Shown here: positions 28,426 through 40,990 of the stretch, piece by piece
Layout: every line of letters starts with the position of its first letter
Numbering within the stretch: the first letter of the stretch is position 1
Assembly: GCF_000399685.1 (NCBI RefSeq)
Contig: NZ_KB976987.1
Coordinates: 749,196-813,195, forward strand
Source: Acinetobacter pittii ANC 4050
Lineage (GTDB): Bacteria > Pseudomonadota > Gammaproteobacteria > Pseudomonadales > Moraxellaceae
Direction of reading: 5' to 3'
Length of the DNA: 64,000 nt
The notes under the pieces: generated by a model
The model's database searches: none
What the model was told of the DNA's origin: nothing
Seen by the model: only the letters and a program-made list of their open reading frames with translations
Made by a program: the position numbers and the translations under genes

Positions 28426-29142
28426 ATGTGGTTAAAGCTTTCAACTGTTGCATTGTTGCCTGTCCTTTTTGTGCAGGGAACAAAGGTTCGTAAGAATACA
28501 CCACGCTTGCTAGAAGCCAGTGGCGAAAGAGAAGGCATAGTGGGTAAGGGTAAACCCTTATCATTACTTATTTTGGGAGATTCTGCTGCTGCAGGTGTTG
28601 GAGTTGAAACCCAAAAAGATGCTTTATCTGGTGCGATTATTTCTGAATTGCAAAATCAATATTCAATACGCTGGAAACTGCATGCAAAAACAGGTAATAC
28701 AACCAAGCAAGTTTTCCAAGCGGTACAGCATTTAGAGCAACAAAGTTACGATGTGGTTATTACGTCGATAGGGGTTAATGATGTCACAAAACTAACTTCA
28801 GCAAGTTCATGGATAAAACAACAAAAACAATTATTTCAATATATACAGGCACGTTTTCAGCCTAAACTCATTATTGTGTCTGGTGTTCCGCCAATGCAAC
28901 ATTTTCCAGTTTTACCCAATCCATTGGCTTGGTTGTTTGGAAAATATGCGGAAAAAATGAATCAGACACTAGATAAATGGTTAGAATCACAAAACCAATT
29001 TAGATTCATTCAATATGATATTGAGAGTTTTCAAGCGATGAATTTGCCTATGGCAAGCGATGGCTTTCATCCGAGTAAAGAAATTTATGCAATTTGGGGA
29101 CAGCAGGTTGCAGCATTAGTGCGGCAATCATTTAACTCATAA
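28426..29142 (+). CDS. SGNH/GDSL-type esterase or lipase
   Basis: The 238-aa protein has an N-terminal hydrophobic stretch (LSTVALLPVLFVQG), probably a signal anchor. The SGNH hydrolase blocks follow: LLILGDSAAAGVG (nucleophile Ser), SIGVNDV (the Asn block) and SDGFHPSKEIY with the catalytic Asp-His pair. It acts on ester bonds of unknown substrates. It is part of a rightward run of reductase, NTF2-like, SGNH and alpha/beta hydrolase genes that looks like a lipid or ester catabolism set. Confidence 0.85.
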   Translation: MWLKLSTVALLPVLFVQGTKVRKNTPRLLEASGEREGIVGKGKPLSLLILGDSAAAGVGVETQKDALSGAIISELQNQYSIRWKLHAKTGNTTKQVFQAVQHLEQQSYDVVITSIGVNDVTKLTSASSWIKQQKQLFQYIQARFQPKLIIVSGVPPMQHFPVLPNPLAWLFGKYAEKMNQTLDKWLESQNQFRFIQYDIESFQAMNLPMASDGFHPSKEIYAIWGQQVAALVRQSFNS

Positions 29143-29155
29143 TCAGAGGTCGTGA

Positions 29156-30256
29156 TTGGAAATGGGCATATCTACTTTAAATAAAATTAAAGCTTTCGGT
29201 TCGGAATTGTTTGATTCAGTATTAGGTGCTGAACAACCAAAAATCTATTATGACCCAAATGGGAAAATAAAAGATATTCTAGATAAATTGCCCCAGCTCA
29301 AGCAAAAATATCGTCCTACACCGTGGTTAAGCAATAACCATGTTCATCTTTTGTACTTTGATATTATTAGAAAAAAAACCATTAAACTTAAATATGATCG
29401 AATTGATCAGCTCACCATGAAAGATGGTGGCGTAACTGCCATCGCATGGTATGGGTATGATCTCCCTGCAGATACTCCAACAGTTGTTATTATGCATACC
29501 ATTACAGGAACACCTGAAAGTATGCGTGAACTTGTGAAAGATATACATCATTATACGGGATGGAGAATAGCACTATGTTTACGCCGTGGGCATGCTGGTT
29601 TACCTATGCCTGTACCACAGATTTCTCTTTTTGGGTCAACGAGCGATCTTAAAGAGCAACTTGCACATATCCAAAACCTGTTTCCAAAATCAGATTTATA
29701 CGCCGTAGGTTCCTCTGCGGGAACAGGATTATTGGTTCGTTATTTGGGTGAGCAAGGCGCAGATACACCATTTAAAGCTGCTTTTGCAATGTGTCCAGGC
29801 TACAACACGGAGATTGGCTTTAAGAATGTTCATCCGTTTTATAGCAAAATGATGACTAAAAAGTTATTTAAATATTTTATTCATCCTTATCAAAATACAT
29901 GGAACCAACTATCTTCTATAGAAAAAGTTCTAGCGACCACAAGTCTAGAAGAGTTTGAAAAAGAATATTTTGAAATGGCTGGCTTTGAGGATTATCAAAG
30001 TTATTGCCAAGCTATTAATCCAATTTATGTATTTGAGAATGTCAAAATTCCATTGATGATTCTTAATGCTGAGGATGATCCTGTCTGTTCTATTAAAAAT
30101 TTGGAACCTTATAAAGAAACGATTCAGCAAATGAGTAATATTGCGGTAATCACTACAAAAAAAGGAAGTCATTGTGGCTTCTATGAAGGTTGGAAAAGCA
30201 CCTCCTGGGCTGCCAAATTAATATCAAATTATTTTATGGTCGAACATAAGCAATAA
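29156..30256 (+). CDS. YheT-like alpha/beta hydrolase
   Basis: The 366-aa protein resembles the YheT/EMB8 branch of alpha/beta hydrolases. It has MHTITGTPESMREL at the oxyanion side, LCLRRGHAGLP, then the nucleophile elbow GSSAGTG. An acid follows in NAEDDPVCS and a His in GSHCGFYEGW. The function of this branch is poorly known; esterase activity on lipids is plausible. The start is either a TTG at 29156, with AGAGGT 5 bases before it, or an ATG at 29162. I keep the longer one. A terminator follows. Confidence 0.8.
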   Translation: MEMGISTLNKIKAFGSELFDSVLGAEQPKIYYDPNGKIKDILDKLPQLKQKYRPTPWLSNNHVHLLYFDIIRKKTIKLKYDRIDQLTMKDGGVTAIAWYGYDLPADTPTVVIMHTITGTPESMRELVKDIHHYTGWRIALCLRRGHAGLPMPVPQISLFGSTSDLKEQLAHIQNLFPKSDLYAVGSSAGTGLLVRYLGEQGADTPFKAAFAMCPGYNTEIGFKNVHPFYSKMMTKKLFKYFIHPYQNTWNQLSSIEKVLATTSLEEFEKEYFEMAGFEDYQSYCQAINPIYVFENVKIPLMILNAEDDPVCSIKNLEPYKETIQQMSNIAVITTKKGSHCGFYEGWKSTSWAAKLISNYFMVEHKQ

Positions 30257-30278
30257 CGGTAAATTTGCAATAAATTAA

Positions 30279-30307
30279 ATAAAGCCCATTCAATAGATGG
30301 GCTTTAT
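30279..30307. terminator. Bidirectional intrinsic terminator
   Basis: ATAAAGCCCAT and ATGGGCTTTAT form an 11-bp stem between converging genes. Confidence 0.85.
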
Positions 30308-30319
30308 GATTTTATTTGG

Positions 30320-31165
30320 TCAAGATAAAAGTAAATTGGGATCTTTTAGTCCAATTTTGATTTTCGTGCTAGCAACGAGGTCTTTTTCGTCTGTCTGATT
30401 AGGATGAAAATCAAAGCGATAATAATCAAAAAATTTAGGGGTCAATGCTCTATATTGTTTACTAGCAAAACTAAAGAACTTACGCCAAGATTTAAAATTG
30501 AGAAGCTGATGATCTCGCTTCATTAAAATAAATTGATAAATTGTTGAAAAGCCCGTAATTAAAAATAGACTTAAAGTAAAAACTGTAATGCGCGGAAGGT
30601 AGGCGCTTAAGCCGCTTCCATATAAATGTTGATAGAGATCAAAGGCAACAGCTTTATGTTCTGTTTCTTCAATACTGTGCCATAGCCACAAATTACGTAT
30701 AGTTGAGTCGGTCATTAACTCATTAACAGATTCCATCATGCTAACCACGAGTACTGCTGTGTAGTGTTCTAGACCTACGGTTACAAGCAAATTCCATTTT
30801 TTACTAAAAACTTTTTCAATCGTTTTTAAAACGATGCCAGTTACTTTTTCTAAAGATTGAGGATCTAAGCCATATTGCTGTGCACTTACATGAAAAGCAT
30901 GATGTTCTTTAGAGTGCATAGCTTCTTGGCCAATAAAAGCACTGATTTCACGATCTAAGATTTCATTCGACTTTGCTTTTGCGCGTAAAGCTCGAACAGA
31001 GCGAACGAAATATGATTCACCTTCAGGAAACAACGTAGATAAACCCGTAAAATAGTGGGTGAAAGTTGGTTCGTTATTACACCAATAACGAGGTGTATTT
31101 TCAAAATTATAGTCCATACGACGGACCGGAAACGAGGCAGGCACACGGTTTAATACAGTATTCAT
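30320..31165 (-). CDS. PF10118-type metal-dependent hydrolase
   Basis: The 281-aa protein is helical. It has the histidine and glutamate clusters of the PF10118 family: GQEAMHSKEHHAFH near residue 85, GLEHYTAVL and HSIEETEHKAVAFD. Together these look like a di-iron or ferritin-like site. A hydrophobic region near residues 190-220 suggests membrane contact. Annotation as a metal-dependent hydrolase is by family, and the activity is not proven. I start it at the ATG at 31165, 6 bases after GGAG. Confidence 0.8.
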   Translation of the reverse strand: MNTVLNRVPASFPVRRMDYNFENTPRYWCNNEPTFTHYFTGLSTLFPEGESYFVRSVRALRAKAKSNEILDREISAFIGQEAMHSKEHHAFHVSAQQYGLDPQSLEKVTGIVLKTIEKVFSKKWNLLVTVGLEHYTAVLVVSMMESVNELMTDSTIRNLWLWHSIEETEHKAVAFDLYQHLYGSGLSAYLPRITVFTLSLFLITGFSTIYQFILMKRDHQLLNFKSWRKFFSFASKQYRALTPKFFDYYRFDFHPNQTDEKDLVASTKIKIGLKDPNLLLS

Positions 31166-31365
31166 TTTAAGCTCCAATCTTCTTTTAATTAGAGTTCCAA
31201 AAAGGAACTTGATAAAAAACTACATCGCTCTATATCTATCGTCAATGCTTTTTGGGGTCGAAAAAGTAGATTGTCCCTAATTGATATCTAAGGAAACTTT
31301 AAAGATAAATAGAAAGAAAAATTAAAACTTATTACTGAATTGATAATTTGAATAATAATTAAAAA

Positions 31366-31391
31366 GCCCAAACCGATAGTTCAATTTGGGC
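31366..31391 (-). terminator. Intrinsic terminator after the KP-rich lipoprotein gene
   Basis: GCCCAAA and TTTGGGC form the stem. On the minus strand it is followed by TTTTTAATT. Confidence 0.75.
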
Positions 31392-31407
31392 ATATTCGAG
31401 AACGAAC

Positions 31408-31884
31408 TTAGTTTTTAAGCGCTGGAGTAGCAGCAGCAATTGCAGCGGCAACAGCATCATCTTCAGTTTGAGATGGTTCAGCAGGCTTAGCTGGTTTTGA
31501 CTGAACCTTTTCAGGTTTTGGCTCTGCTTTTGGCTCAGGCTTAGGTTCAGGTTTTGGTTTCGGCTCTACTTTAGGTTGCTCAGAAACTGTTGTTTGTGAA
31601 CCTTGATCAGGTTGGGCAGGGCGAGTTTCACGGCGAATTTCAGTTGTCGTATTCGCTGTTTCTTCACGGTGAACTTCAACTTGCGGTGGTTCCTGAGTTT
31701 GAGCTTCTTCAGTTTGCACACTTTCTAAAGACTCAAATTTTGCAGGTTCAGCAGGTTTAGGTTCTGAAACAGCAGTTTCAACCTTTTCTTGCTCTTCTTC
31801 TTTAGGTGTTTCTTTTTTGACACATGCGGTTAACAATAGTCCAGCAGCAATTGCAGCACAGATTAAAAGTTTTTTATTTGCCAT
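31408..31884 (-). CDS. Low-complexity lipoprotein rich in Lys, Pro and Glu
   Basis: The 158-aa product has a lipoprotein signal peptide with lipobox GLLLTAC. Almost the whole mature part is disordered, rich in Glu, Pro, Lys, Thr and Gln. It includes an alternating KPEPKPEPK tract near residues 110-130, like the periplasm-spanning segment of TonB. It ends in a short alanine-rich helix (DDAVAAAIAAATPALKN). It may span part of the periplasm or bind the envelope. The start at 31884 follows AGGA; the longer frame to 31899 lacks a ribosome site. It is divergent from pyrG. Confidence 0.75.
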   Translation of the reverse strand: MANKKLLICAAIAAGLLLTACVKKETPKEEEQEKVETAVSEPKPAEPAKFESLESVQTEEAQTQEPPQVEVHREETANTTTEIRRETRPAQPDQGSQTTVSEQPKVEPKPKPEPKPEPKAEPKPEKVQSKPAKPAEPSQTEDDAVAAAIAAATPALKN

Positions 31885-32041
31885 TGTCCTAAACAACATT
31901 TAATTGAGGAGCTGGCATTATAACAGCAAAAGAGAATGAAAAAATCATGTGAGATTGACCTAATTTTTTATTAAAAATGCTGATAGAATAGCCAGTTGTT
32001 TAATGATCTTTGAATTGATGCGGTTTGACTTTGCTTTATAG

Positions 32042-33745
<1,704 letters not shown>

Positions 33746-33775
33746 TGCGATTTTAAATAAACTGGGAAAGTTTAA

Positions 33776-34633
<858 letters not shown>

Positions 34634-34645
34634 GTTGTTTTATAA

Positions 34646-35986
<1,341 letters not shown>

Positions 35987-36025
35987 TCTTTAAATAAAAA
36001 GTTAAAATTAATTTTTTAACATTTT

Positions 36026-36064
36026 AAGGTGCTTTCTTCTGTTTTTAATAGGGAATAGCACCTT
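36026..36064. terminator. Terminator between eno and the DUF421 gene
   Basis: AAGGTGCT and AGCACCTT pair around a 23-base loop, followed by five T on the plus strand. It may also serve the converging DUF421 gene. Confidence 0.65.
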
Positions 36065-36069
36065 TTTTA

Positions 36070-36747
36070 TTATCCTAATCGGCGTGTTTTCAAAGATTCA
36101 GCCCAACTATGATGTTTGCAGCGGGTACATTCTTGATCAATCTTATTTAAAATTTTAGTTTCACCACATTTCATACATGAATAGAAAGTATTAAGTTTTA
36201 GTACATCGGCTTTACAGTAGGCGTCAGGGAATAATGGCAGGCCCCATCTGACATCTTCATCCTCATAATAAAGTAAGCTCAAAATGCCGTCGGATTCCAA
36301 CAAAGCTGTTCTCACTTGCCCAAGATGTTCAACATTTTGCTGACGCATTTCCGAGAAAAATTCATCATGTGAATATGTTTGTTTCTGGAAATCTTTGTAG
36401 ACTAAAAGACCTTCTTTAACTACACATAAAGCTTTCCCTTCCAATAAATCCTCAATTTTTTTATTCTTCACCATGGCCCAGGTTACAAGTCGGTATAGAA
36501 AAAGAATAGCCATAAAAGCTACTAAAGCATGGGCAATAGGTAAGTCCTTAGTGAACATCGGGTCACCAGCGGCTGAACCTAAACATAAAATAATGGCAAG
36601 TTCAAAAAGTGAAAGCTGCCGAATTCCTCTTTTACCCGATAACCTTAAAAAACTGATAATAATAATAAACATCACAAAACAGCGAACTAAAATTTCTAAA
36701 ACAAACTTCCAAGTCGTATCGCCGATGAAAATATTAAAAAAATCCAT
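36070..36747 (-). CDS. DUF421 (YetF-like) membrane protein with C-terminal zinc ribbon
   Basis: The 225-aa protein has the YetF plan: three membrane segments in residues 10-90 with RLSGKRGIRQLSLFEL and then a soluble DUF421 domain (about 95-185). What is unusual is the last 35 residues. They carry CMKC and CTRC (Cys191, 194, 207, 210; CX2CX12CX2C), a rubredoxin-type zinc ribbon not normally part of DUF421 proteins. The function of the family is unknown. It is the first accessory gene after eno, on the opposite strand. Confidence 0.75.
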   Translation of the reverse strand: MDFFNIFIGDTTWKFVLEILVRCFVMFIIIISFLRLSGKRGIRQLSLFELAIILCLGSAAGDPMFTKDLPIAHALVAFMAILFLYRLVTWAMVKNKKIEDLLEGKALCVVKEGLLVYKDFQKQTYSHDEFFSEMRQQNVEHLGQVRTALLESDGILSLLYYEDEDVRWGLPLFPDAYCKADVLKLNTFYSCMKCGETKILNKIDQECTRCKHHSWAESLKTRRLG

Positions 36748-37054
36748 TTTTTTCTCCTTATTAAAATAGTTAGAAGAAATCCTTGTAAAATTTTTACCAA
36801 AGTAAAAAATAAAAAAATATACATTTTAAGTAGTTATTAGTTAAAAATTAGAAATATATGTGATTTTGTATGAATCTCACGTTTAAAAAAGATTTATAAA
36901 GGAGGCTGTAAAGTTGTGCGAGATAATAGTTGCAATAGAGTGGGAGACGCATTAGAAACTATATTCCAAGGCGTGCTTTCTTATTGTTAAATAAATTAAG
37001 CGGAATAACGGTGCAGGCTATAAATATGGTAGATCATAAGAATAAGAAGATCGA
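36748..37054. other. Intergenic region with an orphan ribosome binding site
   Basis: These 307 bases are AT-rich. A perfect AAAGGAGG at 36898-36905 points rightward. It is followed after 10 bases by a GTG that opens a 24-codon frame (36916-36990), or after 8 by a TTG with 13 codons. Neither peptide resembles anything I know. Confidence 0.35.
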
Positions 37055-37735
37055 TTAATGACAATCAGAGGTATAAGGGATCGCGTCTAAACGTGTCTGA
37101 AAAATAGAAGAGTTCATAACGTTTTCATACATTTGCTGATATGTTTTTTTGTGATCTTCTATGTTGTGATAATCGATAATTTCTTGGAGTTTATCTTTAT
37201 ATTCTATATGTCCAGCATGGAACATTGCTGCGTAGTGGCCCCATAAAGCATATTGATATCTCAAAGCAGCTTTGGGGATTAAATTTATCTCATTTAAGTA
37301 ACTATTAGCGGTTTTTTCATAACATGCTTTTATTTCATGAGCATCTTTTTTCATTTTACTCAAGAAAATACATTGCATCTCTTGTAGCTTTGAACTTTCT
37401 GTTTTAGTGAGTATTTTTTCTGTGACGATATAAGCCTCATTTAGACAACCTAAATGTACAAGTATTTTACGTTTAGTTTTTAAAATATTTAAGTTGTCAT
37501 CACTAGATGGCATCTTTTTTAATAAAGTTTTTAGTTTTAAATGAGCAGTGGCTTGGTCTTGTTTAGTATTTAGTCCATAAATAATATCATTATATTCATA
37601 TATATAAGTGTTAATTGGTTTATATTGCTTTTGAATATCCTCCCTATAAATTATTTTTGATGGACTATCATCTGTAGGATTATTACAAGCGCTTAAACCT
37701 ATGCTTACTAAAGAAAATACTAAAACTTTATACAC
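37055..37735 (-). CDS. Hypothetical lipoprotein
   Basis: The 226-aa product starts with a short signal peptide and lipobox VSIGLSAC (Cys17). The rest is helical and Lys-rich, with patterns such as QDQATAHLKLKTLLKKMPSSDDNLNILKTKRKILVHLGCLNEAYIVTEKIL that suggest TPR-like helical repeats (quoted in pieces; about residues 58-110). It has Cys residues at regular points. I recognise no family. It is AT-richer than the neighbouring housekeeping genes, in keeping with an accessory origin. It lies between the DUF421 gene and a divergent TonB receptor gene. Confidence 0.6.
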   Translation of the reverse strand: MYKVLVFSLVSIGLSACNNPTDDSPSKIIYREDIQKQYKPINTYIYEYNDIIYGLNTKQDQATAHLKLKTLLKKMPSSDDNLNILKTKRKILVHLGCLNEAYIVTEKILTKTESSKLQEMQCIFLSKMKKDAHEIKACYEKTANSYLNEINLIPKAALRYQYALWGHYAAMFHAGHIEYKDKLQEIIDYHNIEDHKKTYQQMYENVMNSSIFQTRLDAIPYTSDCH

Positions 37736-38104
37736 TACAACTTATACCTTTATTCTCTTTTATGAGATTTGAGAAGAATAATAAAATATAAAAGAAAATA
37801 CTGTTTAGTTTGTTATTTTTGAGTTAGTCCTAAGACTATTCTTAACATTGTATTCATTAATCTGAGGAGTAATAAATTTAAAAGATCTGGGGATTAAGCA
37901 AGTTTGGTAGGGAATGAGGGATATAAATAATTAGAAATATTGATAATTTTTTCTACATAAATAGGAATAATTATTAATATATTGTTGATAACAATTATCA
38001 TTCGTGTTAGTTTTTGTGCCGAACTTTTGCTGTTATGTAACAAATAAAAAGCAGTAAAAGACTAGGGATCTCGCACAGCACACTCGTTATTATGGAATTT
38101 TCTT
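37736..38104. other. Divergent promoter region of lipoprotein and TonB receptor
   Basis: There are 369 AT-rich bases. The one element I can support is the Fur box at 37985-38003. Confidence 0.5.
37985..38003 (+). promoter_or_regulatory. Fur box
   Basis: TTGATAACAATTATCATTC matches the consensus GATAATGATAATCATTATC at most positions. It lies 102 bases before the TonB receptor start, as expected for iron-repressed uptake. Confidence 0.7.
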
Positions 38105-40285
38105 ATGTACACTTCGCCCTTTGGAAAAGTATTTAGAGCTCATCCTTTAGCATTTGCTATGGCTTTAACTGTTCCTTCATTTGTTTATGCAGATGAGAAA
38201 AATGGTACAGCCACTTTAGAAACGATAAAAGTACAAGCAGAACAAGAAAATTCCGCTGTTACCGAAGGTTCGGGCAGTTACACAGCTAAAAGCGCAAATA
38301 CTTCTACAAAATTAAATTTATCACTTCGTGAAACACCTCAATCGATCAAAGTTTTAACTCGTGAATATTTAGATGATCGAAAAATCGATTCTTTTCAAGA
38401 TTTAATGAACAATATTACGGGTGTTTCAACTTCACGTACCGATGAGCGTCAAAGAGTTTATGCACGTGGTTTTGAGGTTGATTATTACTTAATTGATGGA
38501 ATACCTAGTACTACGAACTTAGGCACTGGAGATTTAGATTTAGATATTTATGATCGTATTGAAGTCGTAAAGGGTGCCAATGGCCTAACCATAGGTGCTG
38601 GTAATCCAGCAATGGCGCTAAACATGATTCGGAAACATGCAAATTCAAAAGAACTAACTGGTAATGTCAGCACATCTTTAGGTTCGTGGAACTCTTGGAG
38701 TAGCTCAGCAGATGTTTCTACGCCACTTAATGCAGATGGATCATTGCGTGGCCGCATGTTTGTAAAACATTCTGATGAAAAATCATTTATGGATTTTTAT
38801 GAGAAAGAACGCAATGTATTTTATGGTGCCCTTGATTATGATCTGAGCGATAAAACCAGTATGTCACTTGGGGCTACATATCAAGAGTTACATCGTGACG
38901 GTATCCGTTGGGGCGGAACACCTGCTTTTTATACTGATGGGACTCGTACCAATTTTTCTAGAAGCTTAACAGTAAGTGCACCTTGGACTTACTGGGATGT
39001 AAATACAACGGCAGTATTTGCAAACTTAAAGCAGAATTTATTTAATGACGTTAATTTAAATATTGCTTATACCTTCCGTAAGGAAGACACAGCTTCTATG
39101 TTGTTATATACAGCTGGAAAAGTAGACAAGGCAACCAATACCAGTCCATTAAAAAATGAAGATGGTAAGGATAATGTCTCAGTATATGGCGCAAAAGCTG
39201 CAAATGAAGAAAACAATATTGATATTTTTATCAATGCACCATTTACGCTTTTTAATCGTCCGCAAGAAATCATTATTGGTGGATCTTGGAATAAAAATGA
39301 GAAAACAAAGGATATTTTTGGTGGATCTAACACAAACCAAGACATTGAACAGTATTTAGGTGGACCACTTAACTATAATGATATGGCTCAAGAGTTGCTT
39401 CAGCCTGTTGTTTTAAACGGTAAAAATGCGCTGAATGAAACCACACAAACTGCTGCTTATGTTGCTGGTAAATTTCAGATTCTGGATCCTTTGAAAATTA
39501 TTGCTGGGGCACGTTTATCTAACTGGGAATATAAGTCTGAAAATGATAAAGGTAACCGTGAATTTAACAATGAATTAGCACCATATGTTGGCGCTATTTA
39601 TGATTTTGCCCAAGATCATTCTGTGTATGCGAGTTATACAGAAATTTTCAAACCTCAAGAACGTAAAGATGTAAATGATCAATATATTGATCCGATTACA
39701 GGTAAGAGTTATGAGGCCGGTTTAAAGAGTGAATGGTTTGGAGGGCGGTTAAATACGGCATTGTCAGTATTCCGAATAGAACAATCTAATTTTGCTGAGT
39801 TGATACCGGGAGTATTTATTGTCCGCAATGGTACACAAACTACAGAGCAGGCCTATCGCGCTGTAGATGGTGTTGAAAGTAAAGGTTTTGAGTTTGAAGT
39901 TGATGGCGAGATTAATGACAATTGGGGTATTAACTTTGGTATTGCTAATTTTGAAGCAAAAGATGCACAAGGCACAAAAGTTAATACGACAAACTCTCGA
40001 ACAACCTCGAATCTATTTGTTAAGTACAAACTTGATCAATGGAGTGCAGGACTAGGTTTAAATTATAAGAGTAAATACTATACGGGTAGTGGAAGCTCTC
40101 GTATTGAGCAAGATGCGTATGTTTTAGCAAGTGCGATGCTTGGCTATCAAGTAGATAAAAATATCAAACTTCAATTTAATATCGACAATATTTTTGATGA
40201 AAAATATTATGAAGGTATTGGTGACAACTCAATGAATTGGGGCACACCACGAAATGCAACGGTGAGTGTTCGTTATAACTTCTAA
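38105..40285 (+). CDS. TonB-dependent siderophore receptor (FhuE/FpvA-like)
   Basis: The 726-aa outer membrane receptor has a signal peptide ending ...VPSFVYA, a TonB box (ETIKVQA) and a plug domain (about 60-200: LRETPQSIKVLTREYLDDRKI, then ITGVSTSRTDERQRVYARGFEVD). A 22-strand barrel ends in the C-terminal aromatic VRYNF. The plug resembles receptors for ferric hydroxamates such as coprogen, rhodotorulic acid or pyoverdine, but the ligand is not readable. A Fur box upstream indicates iron control. No siderophore synthesis genes are in the window, so it may take up foreign siderophores. Confidence 0.88.
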   Translation: MYTSPFGKVFRAHPLAFAMALTVPSFVYADEKNGTATLETIKVQAEQENSAVTEGSGSYTAKSANTSTKLNLSLRETPQSIKVLTREYLDDRKIDSFQDLMNNITGVSTSRTDERQRVYARGFEVDYYLIDGIPSTTNLGTGDLDLDIYDRIEVVKGANGLTIGAGNPAMALNMIRKHANSKELTGNVSTSLGSWNSWSSSADVSTPLNADGSLRGRMFVKHSDEKSFMDFYEKERNVFYGALDYDLSDKTSMSLGATYQELHRDGIRWGGTPAFYTDGTRTNFSRSLTVSAPWTYWDVNTTAVFANLKQNLFNDVNLNIAYTFRKEDTASMLLYTAGKVDKATNTSPLKNEDGKDNVSVYGAKAANEENNIDIFINAPFTLFNRPQEIIIGGSWNKNEKTKDIFGGSNTNQDIEQYLGGPLNYNDMAQELLQPVVLNGKNALNETTQTAAYVAGKFQILDPLKIIAGARLSNWEYKSENDKGNREFNNELAPYVGAIYDFAQDHSVYASYTEIFKPQERKDVNDQYIDPITGKSYEAGLKSEWFGGRLNTALSVFRIEQSNFAELIPGVFIVRNGTQTTEQAYRAVDGVESKGFEFEVDGEINDNWGINFGIANFEAKDAQGTKVNTTNSRTTSNLFVKYKLDQWSAGLGLNYKSKYYTGSGSSRIEQDAYVLASAMLGYQVDKNIKLQFNIDNIFDEKYYEGIGDNSMNWGTPRNATVSVRYNF

Positions 40286-40314
40286 TTACTGGTTCTTTTA
40301 AATCTTTATTGATA

Positions 40315-40337
40315 AGTCCTCTTCGGAGGGCTTTTTT
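40315..40337 (+). terminator. Intrinsic terminator of the TonB receptor gene
   Basis: AGTCCTC and GAGGGCT pair (one G-T) around a TTCG loop, followed by TTTTT. Confidence 0.75.
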
Positions 40338-40504
40338 CTATTTATTCAACATAATTTCTTGATACACAGAATAGCTTTTATATACATAGAGTGATTTATA
40401 AGCAGTTGTACTTATAAATATGATTTCCCTTTCAAATTCCATTCATTTTTGACAAAATGAAACATGTCACAATGGTCAATTTAAAGTAACATGCGCATTA
40501 ATAG

Positions 40505-40533
40505 TTTTGCACTGATTTTGCAGGAATTTTGCA
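40505..40533 (+). repeat. Three TTTTGCA direct repeats with 11-base period
   Basis: TTTTGCA occurs at 40505, 40516 and 40527. The last overlaps a possible -35 (TTGCAT) for ftsB. Confidence 0.6.
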
Positions 40534-40600
40534 TGCTCTTTTTAAATTGTTATACAATACAAAAGCTTAATCAAAGTTTTTAATTAAAACTCTTAATGAT

Positions 40601-40990
40601 ATGTTAGAAGTATTTCGATCCACTTCAAGCAAACTGATATTGCTACTTGTTATTGTTTTAGTAGCTATACTGCAATATCAATTTTGGTTAGGTGAGGGTG
40701 GCTATCTCCCTCATCAGGCTCTCATGCAACAAATTCAGCAACAAGCTGAAGTTAATGAAGAGCTTAAAGAACGAAACCGTATTTTGGCAGCAGAGGTTTT
40801 TGACCTGAAAAATGGTACAGAAGCAATAGAAGAACATGCACGCCTTGATCTAGGTTTAGTTAAACCACATGAGACATTTGTTCAAATGAGTACAATTAGT
40901 ACCCATTACAAGCCTATTTATATTGACCCGAACGCTAAAGTTGATTTGGAAACGAATGAGACACCTGCATCCCCAGATATCCCAGACTAA
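40601..40990 (+). CDS. ftsB: Cell division protein FtsB
   Basis: The 129-aa protein has one membrane helix (LILLLVIVLVAILQYQFWLG, about 12-31) and a periplasmic coiled coil (QQIQQQAEVNEELKERNRILAAEVFDLKNG). The family motif is EEHARLDLGLVKPHETF. FtsB links FtsL and FtsQ in the divisome. The tail after residue 95 is longer than in E. coli FtsB. The next gene, ispD, begins inside its 3' end, the usual ftsB-ispD pairing. Confidence 0.93.
   Translation: MLEVFRSTSSKLILLLVIVLVAILQYQFWLGEGGYLPHQALMQQIQQQAEVNEELKERNRILAAEVFDLKNGTEAIEEHARLDLGLVKPHETFVQMSTISTHYKPIYIDPNAKVDLETNETPASPDIPD

Larger units (their letters stand above)
40286..40600. other. Intergenic region before ftsB
   Basis: These 315 bases hold the receptor terminator at 40315-40337 and, near the right end, three phased TTTTGCA repeats at 40505-40533 and an AT-rich stretch with TATACA. 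I see no other gene. Confidence 0.5.
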
